Assembly (NCBI GenBank): GCA_900544435.1
Contig: UQVG01000152.1
Coordinates: 1-5,538, forward strand
Source: an uncultured Erysipelotrichaceae bacterium
GTDB taxonomy: Bacteria; Bacillota_I; Bacilli_A; Erysipelotrichales; Coprobacillaceae
Direction: 5' to 3'
DNA length: 5,538 nt
Of the stretch, positions 1-5,538 are shown piece after piece. The stretch's first letter is position 1, and every line of letters begins with the position of its first letter. The translations under genes and the position numbers were made by a program. The notes beneath the pieces were generated by a model that saw only the letters and a list, made by a program, of their open reading frames with translations, had not been told where the DNA came from and searched no databases.

Positions 1-52
1 TCTACCTTTTTATGTAAACCTCCTATAGTCATCAAGTCTTAACTTAATGACA

Positions 53-81
53 TTGGAATGATTCCTCTTTTTTTTCATAAT
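53..81 (+). promoter_or_regulatory. Candidate promoter of the SpoVD-type PBP gene
   Basis: TTGGAA at 53-58 (4 of 6 to the sigma-A -35) and CATAAT at 76-81 (5 of 6 to the -10) are separated by an ideal 17 bases. Transcription would begin near position 88, giving a leader of only about 10 bases that starts almost at the ribosome binding site. The same stretch also partly fits a sporulation sigma-E promoter: GAATGAT at 56-62, 13 bases, then CATAATTT at 76-83. In Bacillus, spoVD is sigma-E dependent. The sequence alone does not decide between the two readings. Confidence 0.45.
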
Positions 82-88
82 TTGTAGT

Positions 89-94
89 GGTGAG
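89..94 (+). promoter_or_regulatory. Ribosome binding site choosing the PBP start
   Basis: GGTGAG at 89-94 matches the 3' half of the AGGAGGTGATC Shine-Dalgarno consensus and lies 4 bases before ATG at 99. Two in-frame GTG codons at 87 and 90 overlap this site and have no good binding site of their own, so ATG99 is the preferred start. The reading frame is closed upstream by TAA at 78-80. Confidence 0.7.
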
Positions 95-98
95 ATTT

Positions 99-2003
99 AT
101 GTTGTTTCAACAATCTATCAATAAAATTAAGATCATTAAAATTTGTATTTATCTTATTGTTTTAGCTCTTATTTTTAAAGTAGGGTATATTCAAATCATT
201 GATCGTAAAAATATTTATGATAAAGCATTAGAGTCTTGGCAAAGATCTTTTCCAGTACAGGCTAATAGAGGAAAAATCTATGATCGTAGTGGAAATGTAC
301 TAGCAACAGATCTTACAACTGCTTCTTTAGTTGTGGTACCGAGTCAAATTAAAGATCAAGCAACAACAGCTTTAAAGTTAAATGAAATTTTAAATGTGGA
401 TGTAGATGTTTTAAAAGAAAAGCTGAATAAGAAAGTATCAATTCAAAGAATTTCTCCTGAAGGAAGACAATTAGATAATCAAATTGCTACAAATATACAA
501 AGATTACATTTATCAGGGGTCTATTTAATTAAAGATACAAAAAGATATTATCCAAGAAATAATTATTTAAGTCATTGTTTAGGTTTTGTAGGAATTGATA
601 ATCAAGGACTATTGGGTTTAGAGTTGGAATATGATCAATTTTTAAAAGGAAAAAATGGTTCAATAGATTATTACATGGATGCTAAAAGTCATAACTTAAA
701 AATGTATCCAAGTCATTATACGTATAGTCAAAGTGGAATGAATATTTCTTTAACAATTCATAAAGATGTTCAAGATGTAATCGAAAGAGAATTATCAAAT
801 GCTTATGATACGTATCAACCAGATAGTATTTGGGCATTAGCGATGAATCCTAAAAATGGAGAGATTTTAGGCATTGCTAGTTATCCTAATTTCAATCCTA
901 ATGATTATCAAAATGAGGATAAAAATATTTATAACCAAAATATACCTATTTGGAAAACTTATGAACCAGGATCTACTTTTAAAATCATTACTTTTTCAAG
1001 TGCCTTAAATGAAAAATTATTTGATATGGATAAAGATACTTACTATGATAAAGGTTATGAATATGTTTCGGGTGCAAGAATTAAATCATGGAAAAAAGGA
1101 GGGCATGGTCTACAGACTTTTAGAGAAGTTTTACAAAATTCATCCAATCCAGGATTTGTAGAAATTGGTAGGAGATTAGGAAAAAAGAGATTGTATCAAT
1201 ATGTTCAAAATTTTGGTTTAACAGAAAAAACAGGGATTGATTTACCTGGAGAATCATGTGGTATTATGTTTGATTATAAAAACTTTCATGAACTTGAACA
1301 AGCAACTGTTGCGTTTGGACAAGGTATATCTGTAACTCCATTACAATTGGTAACTGCTATTTGTGCTTGTGTCAATGGTGGCTATTTGTTACAACCGCAT
1401 ATTTTAAAAGAAATCAGTAATAGTTCTAATAATGAAATTGTTAAAGAAGTTAAAAAGAAAGTTAAAAGACAAGTTATTGATGAAGAAACTTCTAGAAAAG
1501 TAAGAGATGCCCTAGAAAGTGTTGTGACAGATGGTGGAGGTAGAAATGCTTATATAGATGGTTATCGTATAGGAGGTAAAACAGGAACAGCACAAAAGGC
1601 AGTTAATGGGAGCTATGTAGGAGGAGGTTATATTCTTTCTTTTGTAGGGATAGCACCAATCGATGATCCTCAAATTGTTTTATATATTGCGATGGATAAT
1701 CCTAAAAACTGTATTCAATATGGAGGGACAACAGTTGCTCCAATTGCTAGAAAAATGCTTTTAGATATATTGCCTGCTTTGAATGTTAAAAAAGTTAAAT
1801 CTCAAAGACAAAAAGCATATTCTATAATGGATAAAAGAACGATCAAAGTAGAAAATTATATTGGTAAAAAAAGAAGTGAAGTTCAAAATATTTCTTTACG
1901 TTTTACTTTTGTTGGTAAAGGGACGAAGGTTATAGACCAATTACCAAGAAAAGGAGAGTATGTGGAAGAAGGAGATACAATTGTTATTATGTTAGGGGAA
2001 TAA
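99..2003 (+). CDS. spoVD: SpoVD-type class B penicillin-binding protein (peptidoglycan transpeptidase)
   Basis: This is a membrane-anchored D,D-transpeptidase that cross-links peptidoglycan outside the cytoplasmic membrane; in spore formers SpoVD makes the spore cortex. The 634 residues from ATG99 show one N-terminal membrane anchor (about 12-34), then the class B R-G-x-I-x-D-R-x-G signature (57-65) and the PBP dimerisation domain with GIDNQG (165-170). The transpeptidase domain has all three active-site motifs: STFK (catalytic S292, K295), SSN (348-350) and KTG (494-496). A single PASTA domain occupies about 580-634. Length, the GIDNQG segment and the SWKKGGHG...NPGFVEIG stretch resemble SpoVD (646 residues in Bacillus subtilis) more than divisional PBP2B, but a division role cannot be excluded. 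The two cysteines of the Bacillus SpoVD redox switch are serines here (S330, S349). The next gene is not mraY, murE or another cell-wall cluster gene. Confidence 0.9.
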   Translation: MLFQQSINKIKIIKICIYLIVLALIFKVGYIQIIDRKNIYDKALESWQRSFPVQANRGKIYDRSGNVLATDLTTASLVVVPSQIKDQATTALKLNEILNVDVDVLKEKLNKKVSIQRISPEGRQLDNQIATNIQRLHLSGVYLIKDTKRYYPRNNYLSHCLGFVGIDNQGLLGLELEYDQFLKGKNGSIDYYMDAKSHNLKMYPSHYTYSQSGMNISLTIHKDVQDVIERELSNAYDTYQPDSIWALAMNPKNGEILGIASYPNFNPNDYQNEDKNIYNQNIPIWKTYEPGSTFKIITFSSALNEKLFDMDKDTYYDKGYEYVSGARIKSWKKGGHGLQTFREVLQNSSNPGFVEIGRRLGKKRLYQYVQNFGLTEKTGIDLPGESCGIMFDYKNFHELEQATVAFGQGISVTPLQLVTAICACVNGGYLLQPHILKEISNSSNNEIVKEVKKKVKRQVIDEETSRKVRDALESVVTDGGGRNAYIDGYRIGGKTGTAQKAVNGSYVGGGYILSFVGIAPIDDPQIVLYIAMDNPKNCIQYGGTTVAPIARKMLLDILPALNVKKVKSQRQKAYSIMDKRTIKVENYIGKKRSEVQNISLRFTFVGKGTKVIDQLPRKGEYVEEGDTIVIMLGE

Positions 2004-2042
2004 TATGTTTTGAGATTTGTAGATTCATATGATGATATAGAA

Positions 2043-2048
2043 TATAAT
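2043..2048 (+). promoter_or_regulatory. Possible -10 element before the isomerase gene
   Basis: A perfect TATAAT lies in the 88-base AT-rich gap after the PBP gene. The best -35 at 17 bases is the poor TAGATT (2020-2025). TTGAGA at 2010-2015 is a better -35 but is 27 bases away, too far to pair. There is no terminator hairpin after the PBP stop codon, so read-through from the PBP gene is equally possible. Confidence 0.3.
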
Positions 2049-2080
2049 TTAAATATAAAATAACAATTGTAAAGGAATTT

Positions 2081-2086
2081 AGGTGA
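2081..2086 (+). promoter_or_regulatory. Ribosome binding site choosing the isomerase start
   Basis: AGGTGA at 2081-2086 precedes ATG2092 by 5 bases. Two alternative in-frame starts exist. GTG2083 could use AAAGGA at 2071-2076 with a 6-base gap, and GTG2089 has no suitable site. ATG2092 is preferred for its codon and stronger Shine-Dalgarno match. The choice changes the protein by only three residues. Confidence 0.6.
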
Positions 2087-2091
2087 TAGTG

Positions 2092-3807
2092 ATGAATTAT
2101 GATAAATTTCCAGAAATAAATATAAGTGGATATGAAAATGAAGCTTATACAGGTAAATCAGAAATAAAAAAATATTTAGAAAATCTTGGACAAAAAGAAA
2201 ATTATTGTTTAACTGTAGATTGTTATCCAGGTGTCGATGACGAAATCTTTGATTTAATTAAAGAAATTTACAAACCTGATTTCGTGATTAAAAGTGAAGA
2301 TGTATTTTATGAAAAAGATGAACTTAATAAAATGATGAAGCCTTTTTTAACAGAAAATCGTGTAAGAGGAGTTATGTATTATGGAAAGATAGATGATTTT
2401 ATTGATGATATAAAATTGGGTCAATATCAATCACTTGCTAGTCATAAAGGTAGAGTTTTGATTTATGGTGTTGGAGCGAGTTATATTCATAAAGGTAATA
2501 CTTTGATTTATTGTGATCTTGCTCGTTGGGAAATTCAATTGAGATATCGAAAGGGTATGCCTAATTTTAAACAAGATAATGATGATGAAGATGTTTTGAA
2601 GAAAATAAAGAGAGGTTTCTTTATTGAATGGAGAATTGCTGATAAGCATAAAATGGATATTTTTGAAAATGTTGATTATTTTCTTGATAGTAATCAAAAA
2701 GGAAACCCTAAAATTGTTACTGGAAATGCCTTAAGAAGTGCATTAAAAAAGACAACTCAACGACCATTTAGACTTGTTCCTTACTTTGATCCAGGAGTTT
2801 GGGGTGGACAATGGATGAAAAAGAATTGTGGCCTTGATGAAAAACAAAATAACTATGCTTGGAGTTTTGATGGTGTTCCAGAAGAAAATAGTCTTTATTT
2901 TAGATTTGGAGATACACGTATAGAAATTCCAGCGATGGATTTGGTTTTGTATCAACCAGTAGAGTTGTTAGGAATGAAAAATTATTGTCGCTTTGGTGCT
3001 GAATTTCCTATTCGTTTTGATTTTCTAGATACAATTGATGGAGAAAATTTAAGTTTACAAGTGCATCCTTTAACTGAATATATTAAATCTCATTTTGGAA
3101 TGACTTATACTCAAGATGAAAGTTATTATATATTAGATTGCAAAGATGATGGTGGTGTCTATTTAGGTTTAAAAGAAGGTATTGATAAAAATCAAATGTT
3201 AACAGATTTGAAACGTGCTCAAGAAGGTCATATTTCATTTAATGCTGAAAAGTATGTTAATAAGTTTCATGCTAAAAAACATGATCATTTCTTAATACCT
3301 GCAGGGACAATTCATTGTTCTTCTAAAAATTGTATGGTTTTAGAAATTAGTGCAACACCTTATATTTTTACTTTTAAATTATGGGATTGGGATCGTCTAG
3401 GATTAGATGGTTTACCTAGACCAATTCATATTGAAGATGGTGAAAAAAATATTCAATGGAATAGAACAACATCTTGGGTTAAAGATAATTTAGTAAATCA
3501 TGTTGAAGTGATTCATGACGAGGATGATTATCTTGAAGAAAAAACGGGGTTACATGAATTAGAATTTATAGAAACACGCCGTTTTACAAGTAATCAAATC
3601 ACCTATCATCAAACAGACCATGGATTTAATATGTTAAATTTAGTTGAAGGGCAAGCAGCACTTATTGAAAGTCCCAAAAATGAATTTGAGCCTTATACAG
3701 TACATTATGCAGAAACATTTATTGTCCCTGCAAATGTTAAAGAATATACAATTAGACCTTTAAATGATGAAACAATAAAAGTTGTTAAAGCATACGTTAG
3801 AAATTAA
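2092..3807 (+). CDS. manA: Long-form class I mannose-6-phosphate isomerase
   Basis: The product should be a cytoplasmic zinc enzyme interconverting mannose 6-phosphate and fructose 6-phosphate, linking mannose use with glycolysis and supplying mannose 6-phosphate for glycans. In the 571-residue protein from ATG2092, the catalytic part starts near residue 225 with the PMI-like PYFDPGVWGG segment. All four expected metal ligands are present: Q323 and H325 in LQVHP, E343 in DESYY and H408 in PAGTIHC. R435 in WDWDRLG is a candidate for the catalytic arginine. The last 70 or so residues form a second cupin-like half. Typical class I enzymes are about 300-390 residues, so the first 220 or so are extra. 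That region has a conserved-looking core (IYGVGAS, then CDLARWEIQLRYR, then FIEWRIADKHK) but no intact nucleotide-binding P-loop, and its role is unknown. I recall similar long isomerases in other gut bacteria. No sugar transporter is adjacent. Confidence 0.88.
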   Translation: MNYDKFPEINISGYENEAYTGKSEIKKYLENLGQKENYCLTVDCYPGVDDEIFDLIKEIYKPDFVIKSEDVFYEKDELNKMMKPFLTENRVRGVMYYGKIDDFIDDIKLGQYQSLASHKGRVLIYGVGASYIHKGNTLIYCDLARWEIQLRYRKGMPNFKQDNDDEDVLKKIKRGFFIEWRIADKHKMDIFENVDYFLDSNQKGNPKIVTGNALRSALKKTTQRPFRLVPYFDPGVWGGQWMKKNCGLDEKQNNYAWSFDGVPEENSLYFRFGDTRIEIPAMDLVLYQPVELLGMKNYCRFGAEFPIRFDFLDTIDGENLSLQVHPLTEYIKSHFGMTYTQDESYYILDCKDDGGVYLGLKEGIDKNQMLTDLKRAQEGHISFNAEKYVNKFHAKKHDHFLIPAGTIHCSSKNCMVLEISATPYIFTFKLWDWDRLGLDGLPRPIHIEDGEKNIQWNRTTSWVKDNLVNHVEVIHDEDDYLEEKTGLHELEFIETRRFTSNQITYHQTDHGFNMLNLVEGQAALIESPKNEFEPYTVHYAETFIVPANVKEYTIRPLNDETIKVVKAYVRN

Positions 3808-3829
3808 GCGGGCAAAAAAGTCCGCTTTT
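3806..3829 (+). terminator. Rho-independent terminator after the isomerase gene
   Basis: AAGCGGGC (3806-3813) pairs with GTCCGCTT (3820-3827) as an 8-bp stem containing one G-U pair, around a loop of six A. It is followed by TTTTATATTGCTTTT. The stem begins on the last two bases of the isomerase TAA stop codon. It should isolate the following PadR operon from upstream transcription. Confidence 0.88.
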
Positions 3830-3832
3830 ATA

Positions 3833-3861
3833 TTGCTTTTATTATCGAATATCGATATAAT
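3833..3861 (+). promoter_or_regulatory. Promoter of the padR-DUF2812 operon
   Basis: TTGCTT at 3833-3838 (3 of 6 to the -35) is followed after exactly 17 bases by a perfect TATAAT at 3856-3861. The predicted start of transcription is near 3868. The -35 lies in the T-rich tail of the preceding terminator, and the spacer and -10 are overlapped by the left arm of the inverted repeat. A weak -35 with a perfect -10 under an operator suits a repressor-controlled promoter. Confidence 0.7.
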
Positions 3862-3891
3862 GGGGTTGAGATAAATATCGATATTCGATAA
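3842..3891. promoter_or_regulatory. Perfect 17-base inverted repeat, probable PadR operator
   Basis: The left arm TTATCGAATATCGATAT (3842-3858) and right arm ATATCGATATTCGATAA (3875-3891) are exact reverse complements separated by 16 bases. Each arm also contains the 10-base palindrome ATATCGATAT (3849-3858 and 3875-3884) plus a second TATCGA-type half site shifted by 7 bases. The left arm covers the promoter spacer and the first half of the -10. The right arm lies just after the predicted transcription start and abuts the ribosome binding site. PadR repressors bind palindromic operators at their own promoters, so autorepression is the natural reading. Binding itself is inferred. Confidence 0.8.
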
Positions 3892-3892
3892 A

Positions 3893-3899
3893 GGGGTGA
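3893..3899 (+). promoter_or_regulatory. Ribosome binding site of padR
   Basis: GGGGTGA lies 4 bases before ATG3904 and directly adjoins the right operator arm, which ends at 3891. No competing in-frame start is nearby. Confidence 0.75.
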
Positions 3900-3903
3900 G
3901 AAA

Positions 3904-4224
3904 ATGGCTAGAAAAGAATTTGAAACATTAACACCACAAATGTTTTATATCTTGCTTGCACTTTATGATCCATTATGTGGTTTAGAAATAATGGAAAAGG
4001 TAAATGAAATGACAGAAGGTGATGTTAAAGTGGGTGCAGGAACACTTTATGCATTGTTGCCACGTTTTGAAAATATAGGATATATTCAATTATTAAAAGA
4101 GGAAAATAAAAGAAAAATATACATAATTACTCAAAAAGGAAAAGAAAGACTTGAATTAGAAAAGGAAAGGATGCAAAAACAAATTATTTTGTTTATGAAA
4201 AAGGATTATGAAGATGAAATATAA
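3904..4224 (+). CDS. PadR-family winged-helix transcriptional repressor
   Basis: This 106-residue protein matches the short (PadR-s2) class: an N-terminal winged helix-turn-helix and a single C-terminal dimerisation helix. Visible hallmarks are LTPQMFYILLALYDPLCGLEIM (9-30, first helices) and GAGTLYALLPRFENIGY (44-60, recognition-helix region with the family's GTLY motif). A basic wing follows at about 61-75, then a charged helix from about 77 to 101 that should pair two subunits. Such proteins usually repress their own operon and release DNA on binding a small hydrophobic ligand or on a membrane or antimicrobial signal; no ligand can be predicted here. The perfect inverted repeat upstream is its likely target. 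Its end overlaps the next gene, a DUF2812-like membrane protein, which is a recurrent partner of PadR regulators in Bacillota. Confidence 0.93.
   Translation: MARKEFETLTPQMFYILLALYDPLCGLEIMEKVNEMTEGDVKVGAGTLYALLPRFENIGYIQLLKEENKRKIYIITQKGKERLELEKERMQKQIILFMKKDYEDEI
4202..4205 (+). promoter_or_regulatory. Ribosome binding site inside padR for the DUF2812 gene
   Basis: AGGA at 4202-4205, within an A-rich run near the end of padR, is 8 bases before ATG4214 but only 2 bases before ATG4208. ATG4214 is therefore the better start. Its 11-base overlap with padR suggests coupled translation of the two proteins. Confidence 0.55.
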
Positions 4225-5500
4225 GTATACATTTTTAAAAAACAGATTATTTTATGATGAAATATTAATTCCTTATCTAGATAAAATGTCTAAAAAAGGA
4301 TGGAATCTTGTATCAGTTAATTCGTTTTTTAAGTTTGAAAAATCATCACAAGTTTATAAATATCAAGTAGATTATAATCCATTAACTGATGACTATTTAG
4401 AAACTTTAGATTATTTAGGATATGAACATGTTTGTTGTATGCAAGATATGCATATTTATCGAAATGTTAATTTAGATGCAGAAGATTTATCAAGTGATGA
4501 AGATATTTTATGTGAAGCAAAATTAAAAATGTTTAAACCTTGGGCAATTGCTATGTGCATTCTTGCAGCTATGATCTTTTATGGGTTTACAAGTTTCTTT
4601 TCTTGGTTGTATCGTTTTTCTTGGGGTTCGATATTTTTAAATTTAAATGTTTGTTTTAGTTTGTTTCTTATTTATGTAGGTTGTTTTTTATGGCTATTTG
4701 CAGCATTGTTTATTTATTTAAAGAGACGTGCTTTAAAGAAAAGAACGTATTCTTATCAAAAGTTTAAATATTTAGATGGTTTTGTTCATATATTTATAGA
4801 TATTTTAGCTATTTTGATGATTGGAATGTTATTTGTTTTGAAAATGAATAATTTAAGTTCACTTTTAAGCTTTTTGGGTTATTTTATATTAATTACATTA
4901 TTTGCGACAATTATTAATACAAAAATTCCTTTAATTAAAAATCCAATCAAAAAGAAAATAGCAGTGATTGTTTCTGTTGCTGTTTTTGTAGGTGTTTACT
5001 TTTTATATAATGAAATTGATTTTTCTAAATTAGATAAACAAGAAGTGACGATTACTTTACCAAAAAACAAAAGAATAGATGAAAAGAATTCAAATCTACT
5101 TGTTGATACAACAACTTTTATTCAAAAAATAGGTAAAGATAAAGATGATGGAGAAGCAATTTATTCTTTTGAAGGTTATTATCAATGTTTAAATACTTTT
5201 GTTTCAAAAAATATTTTTAAAGAATTGGTTCTTGAACGTGAAAGACAAACAAGAATGCCAAGTGATAAAGAGATTGATCAAATCGTTGAAGAAAAAGGTT
5301 CATGGCGTAGTGATGAAATTGGATATAATACGTATCAAAATGTTTTAAAGAAATTTAAAAAAGGAAAATCAAAGTATTTTGATCAAGTTGTTGAAATTGG
5401 TCATTATCAATTAGGAATTAAAGGTAAAAAAGTGTTAGTTGTATATGATGAGGATATCGATGATTTTTATCATCATTACATAAACTTTATACAAAAATAA
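4214..5500 (+). CDS. DUF2812-like multi-pass membrane protein, partner of PadR
   Basis: The function of this 428-residue protein is unknown. The first 85 or so residues resemble DUF2812: a short helix ending in KMSKKGWNL, then aromatic strands F-F-K-F, Y-K-Y-Q-V-D-Y and a DYLETLDYLGYEHV segment. Hydrophobic stretches predict five membrane segments at about 107-128, 143-169, 193-210, 215-235 and 249-265. Basic residues cluster after segment 2 (KRRALKKR, 170-177) and between segments 4 and 5 (KKK, 246-248). By the positive-inside rule this puts the N-terminus in the cytoplasm and the last 160 or so residues outside. That tail is charged, has no recognised motif and no sorting signal. Being co-transcribed and overlapping with padR, the protein may act in the same response, for example sensing or protecting the envelope, but this is inference. 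I see no ATPase, protease or transporter motif. Confidence 0.8.
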   Translation: MKYKYTFLKNRLFYDEILIPYLDKMSKKGWNLVSVNSFFKFEKSSQVYKYQVDYNPLTDDYLETLDYLGYEHVCCMQDMHIYRNVNLDAEDLSSDEDILCEAKLKMFKPWAIAMCILAAMIFYGFTSFFSWLYRFSWGSIFLNLNVCFSLFLIYVGCFLWLFAALFIYLKRRALKKRTYSYQKFKYLDGFVHIFIDILAILMIGMLFVLKMNNLSSLLSFLGYFILITLFATIINTKIPLIKNPIKKKIAVIVSVAVFVGVYFLYNEIDFSKLDKQEVTITLPKNKRIDEKNSNLLVDTTTFIQKIGKDKDDGEAIYSFEGYYQCLNTFVSKNIFKELVLERERQTRMPSDKEIDQIVEEKGSWRSDEIGYNTYQNVLKKFKKGKSKYFDQVVEIGHYQLGIKGKKVLVVYDEDIDDFYHHYINFIQK

Positions 5501-5507
5501 TGGAATA

Positions 5508-5536
5508 TTGACAAATTTTTGTAATTATACTATTAT
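5508..5536 (+). promoter_or_regulatory. Near-consensus promoter for a gene beyond the window
   Basis: A perfect TTGACA at 5508-5513 and TATTAT at 5531-5536 (5 of 6) are separated by exactly 17 AT-rich bases. It begins 8 bases after the DUF2812 stop codon and points out of the right edge, so a + strand transcript should start just past 5538. It is the best sigma-A match in the window. No terminator hairpin separates it from the DUF2812 gene. Confidence 0.72.
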
Positions 5537-5538
5537 AA

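Noticed and set aside
1..42. Possible 3' end of an upstream + strand gene (13 open codons, then TAA at 40-42), or a - strand start at 32
   Set aside because: The stretch is too short to judge. Neither translation is recognisable, and the - strand ATG lacks a suitable ribosome binding site. AGGAGG on the - strand (19-24) has no start codon at proper distance within the window.
55..75. GGAATGATTCC followed by a run of T, resembling a terminator
   Set aside because: The stem would be only 4 bp with a 3-base loop, too weak. The region reads better as promoter sequence.
2149..2163. TGKS near the isomerase N-terminus, resembling the end of a Walker A nucleotide-binding loop
   Set aside because: The glycine five residues earlier is replaced by asparagine, and the surroundings (EAYTGKSEIKKYL) lack the preceding hydrophobic strand. 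It is probably coincidental.
2431..2697. Open frame of 88 codons on the - strand
   Set aside because: It lies wholly antisense within the isomerase gene. Its translation is low-complexity, rich in I, N, F and S, as expected for the complement of AT-rich coding DNA. It has no recognisable domain.
2743..2955. Open frame of 70 codons on the - strand
   Set aside because: It is antisense to the most conserved part of the isomerase (the PYFDPGVWGGQW region) and has no recognisable protein features.
3866..3871. TTGAGA between the operator arms as a -35 element
   Set aside because: No -10 element lies 16-18 bases downstream; that position is occupied by the ribosome binding site region.
5511..5522. 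ACAAATTTTTGT as a terminator after the DUF2812 gene
   Set aside because: The stem is 5 A-T-rich bp with a 2-base loop and is not followed by a T run. It overlaps the downstream promoter.

Overview
The window is AT-rich, compactly coded DNA from a low-GC Gram-positive bacterium. A SpoVD-type penicillin-binding protein, a PadR regulator paired with a DUF2812 membrane protein, strong AGGTGA-type ribosome binding sites, preferred AGA arginine codons and TAA stops at all four genes point to Bacillota. I would guess the Erysipelotrichia/Coprobacillaceae or a related clostridial lineage. This placement is inference from gene style, not from a marker gene.

All four genes are on the + strand. (1) Positions 1-98 hold a short leader with a plausible promoter. 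(2) Positions 99-2003 encode a class B penicillin-binding protein of the SpoVD type with one C-terminal PASTA domain. (3) After an 88-base AT-rich gap, 2092-3807 encode a long-form class I mannose-6-phosphate isomerase. A complete zinc-binding catalytic part follows an extra N-terminal region of about 220 residues. A rho-independent terminator at 3806-3829 overlaps the last bases of its stop codon. (4) A 96-base intergenic region carries a promoter overlapped and flanked by a perfect 17-base inverted repeat, the probable operator of the next gene. (5) Positions 3904-4224 encode a small PadR-family winged-helix repressor. (6) It overlaps by 11 bases a 428-residue membrane protein (4214-5500) with an N-terminal DUF2812-like domain, five predicted membrane segments and a probably extracytoplasmic C-terminal domain. 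(7) The last 38 bases hold a near-consensus promoter aimed at a gene just outside the window.

The PBP and isomerase genes look like independent housekeeping or sporulation units. The PadR and DUF2812 genes form a self-contained, probably autoregulated two-gene operon isolated by the upstream terminator. The points most worth a second look are the operator architecture of that operon, the serines in the PBP at the two positions where Bacillus SpoVD carries its redox-switch cysteines, and the unexplained N-terminal domain of the isomerase. I see no mobile element, CRISPR array, tRNA, rRNA or riboswitch.
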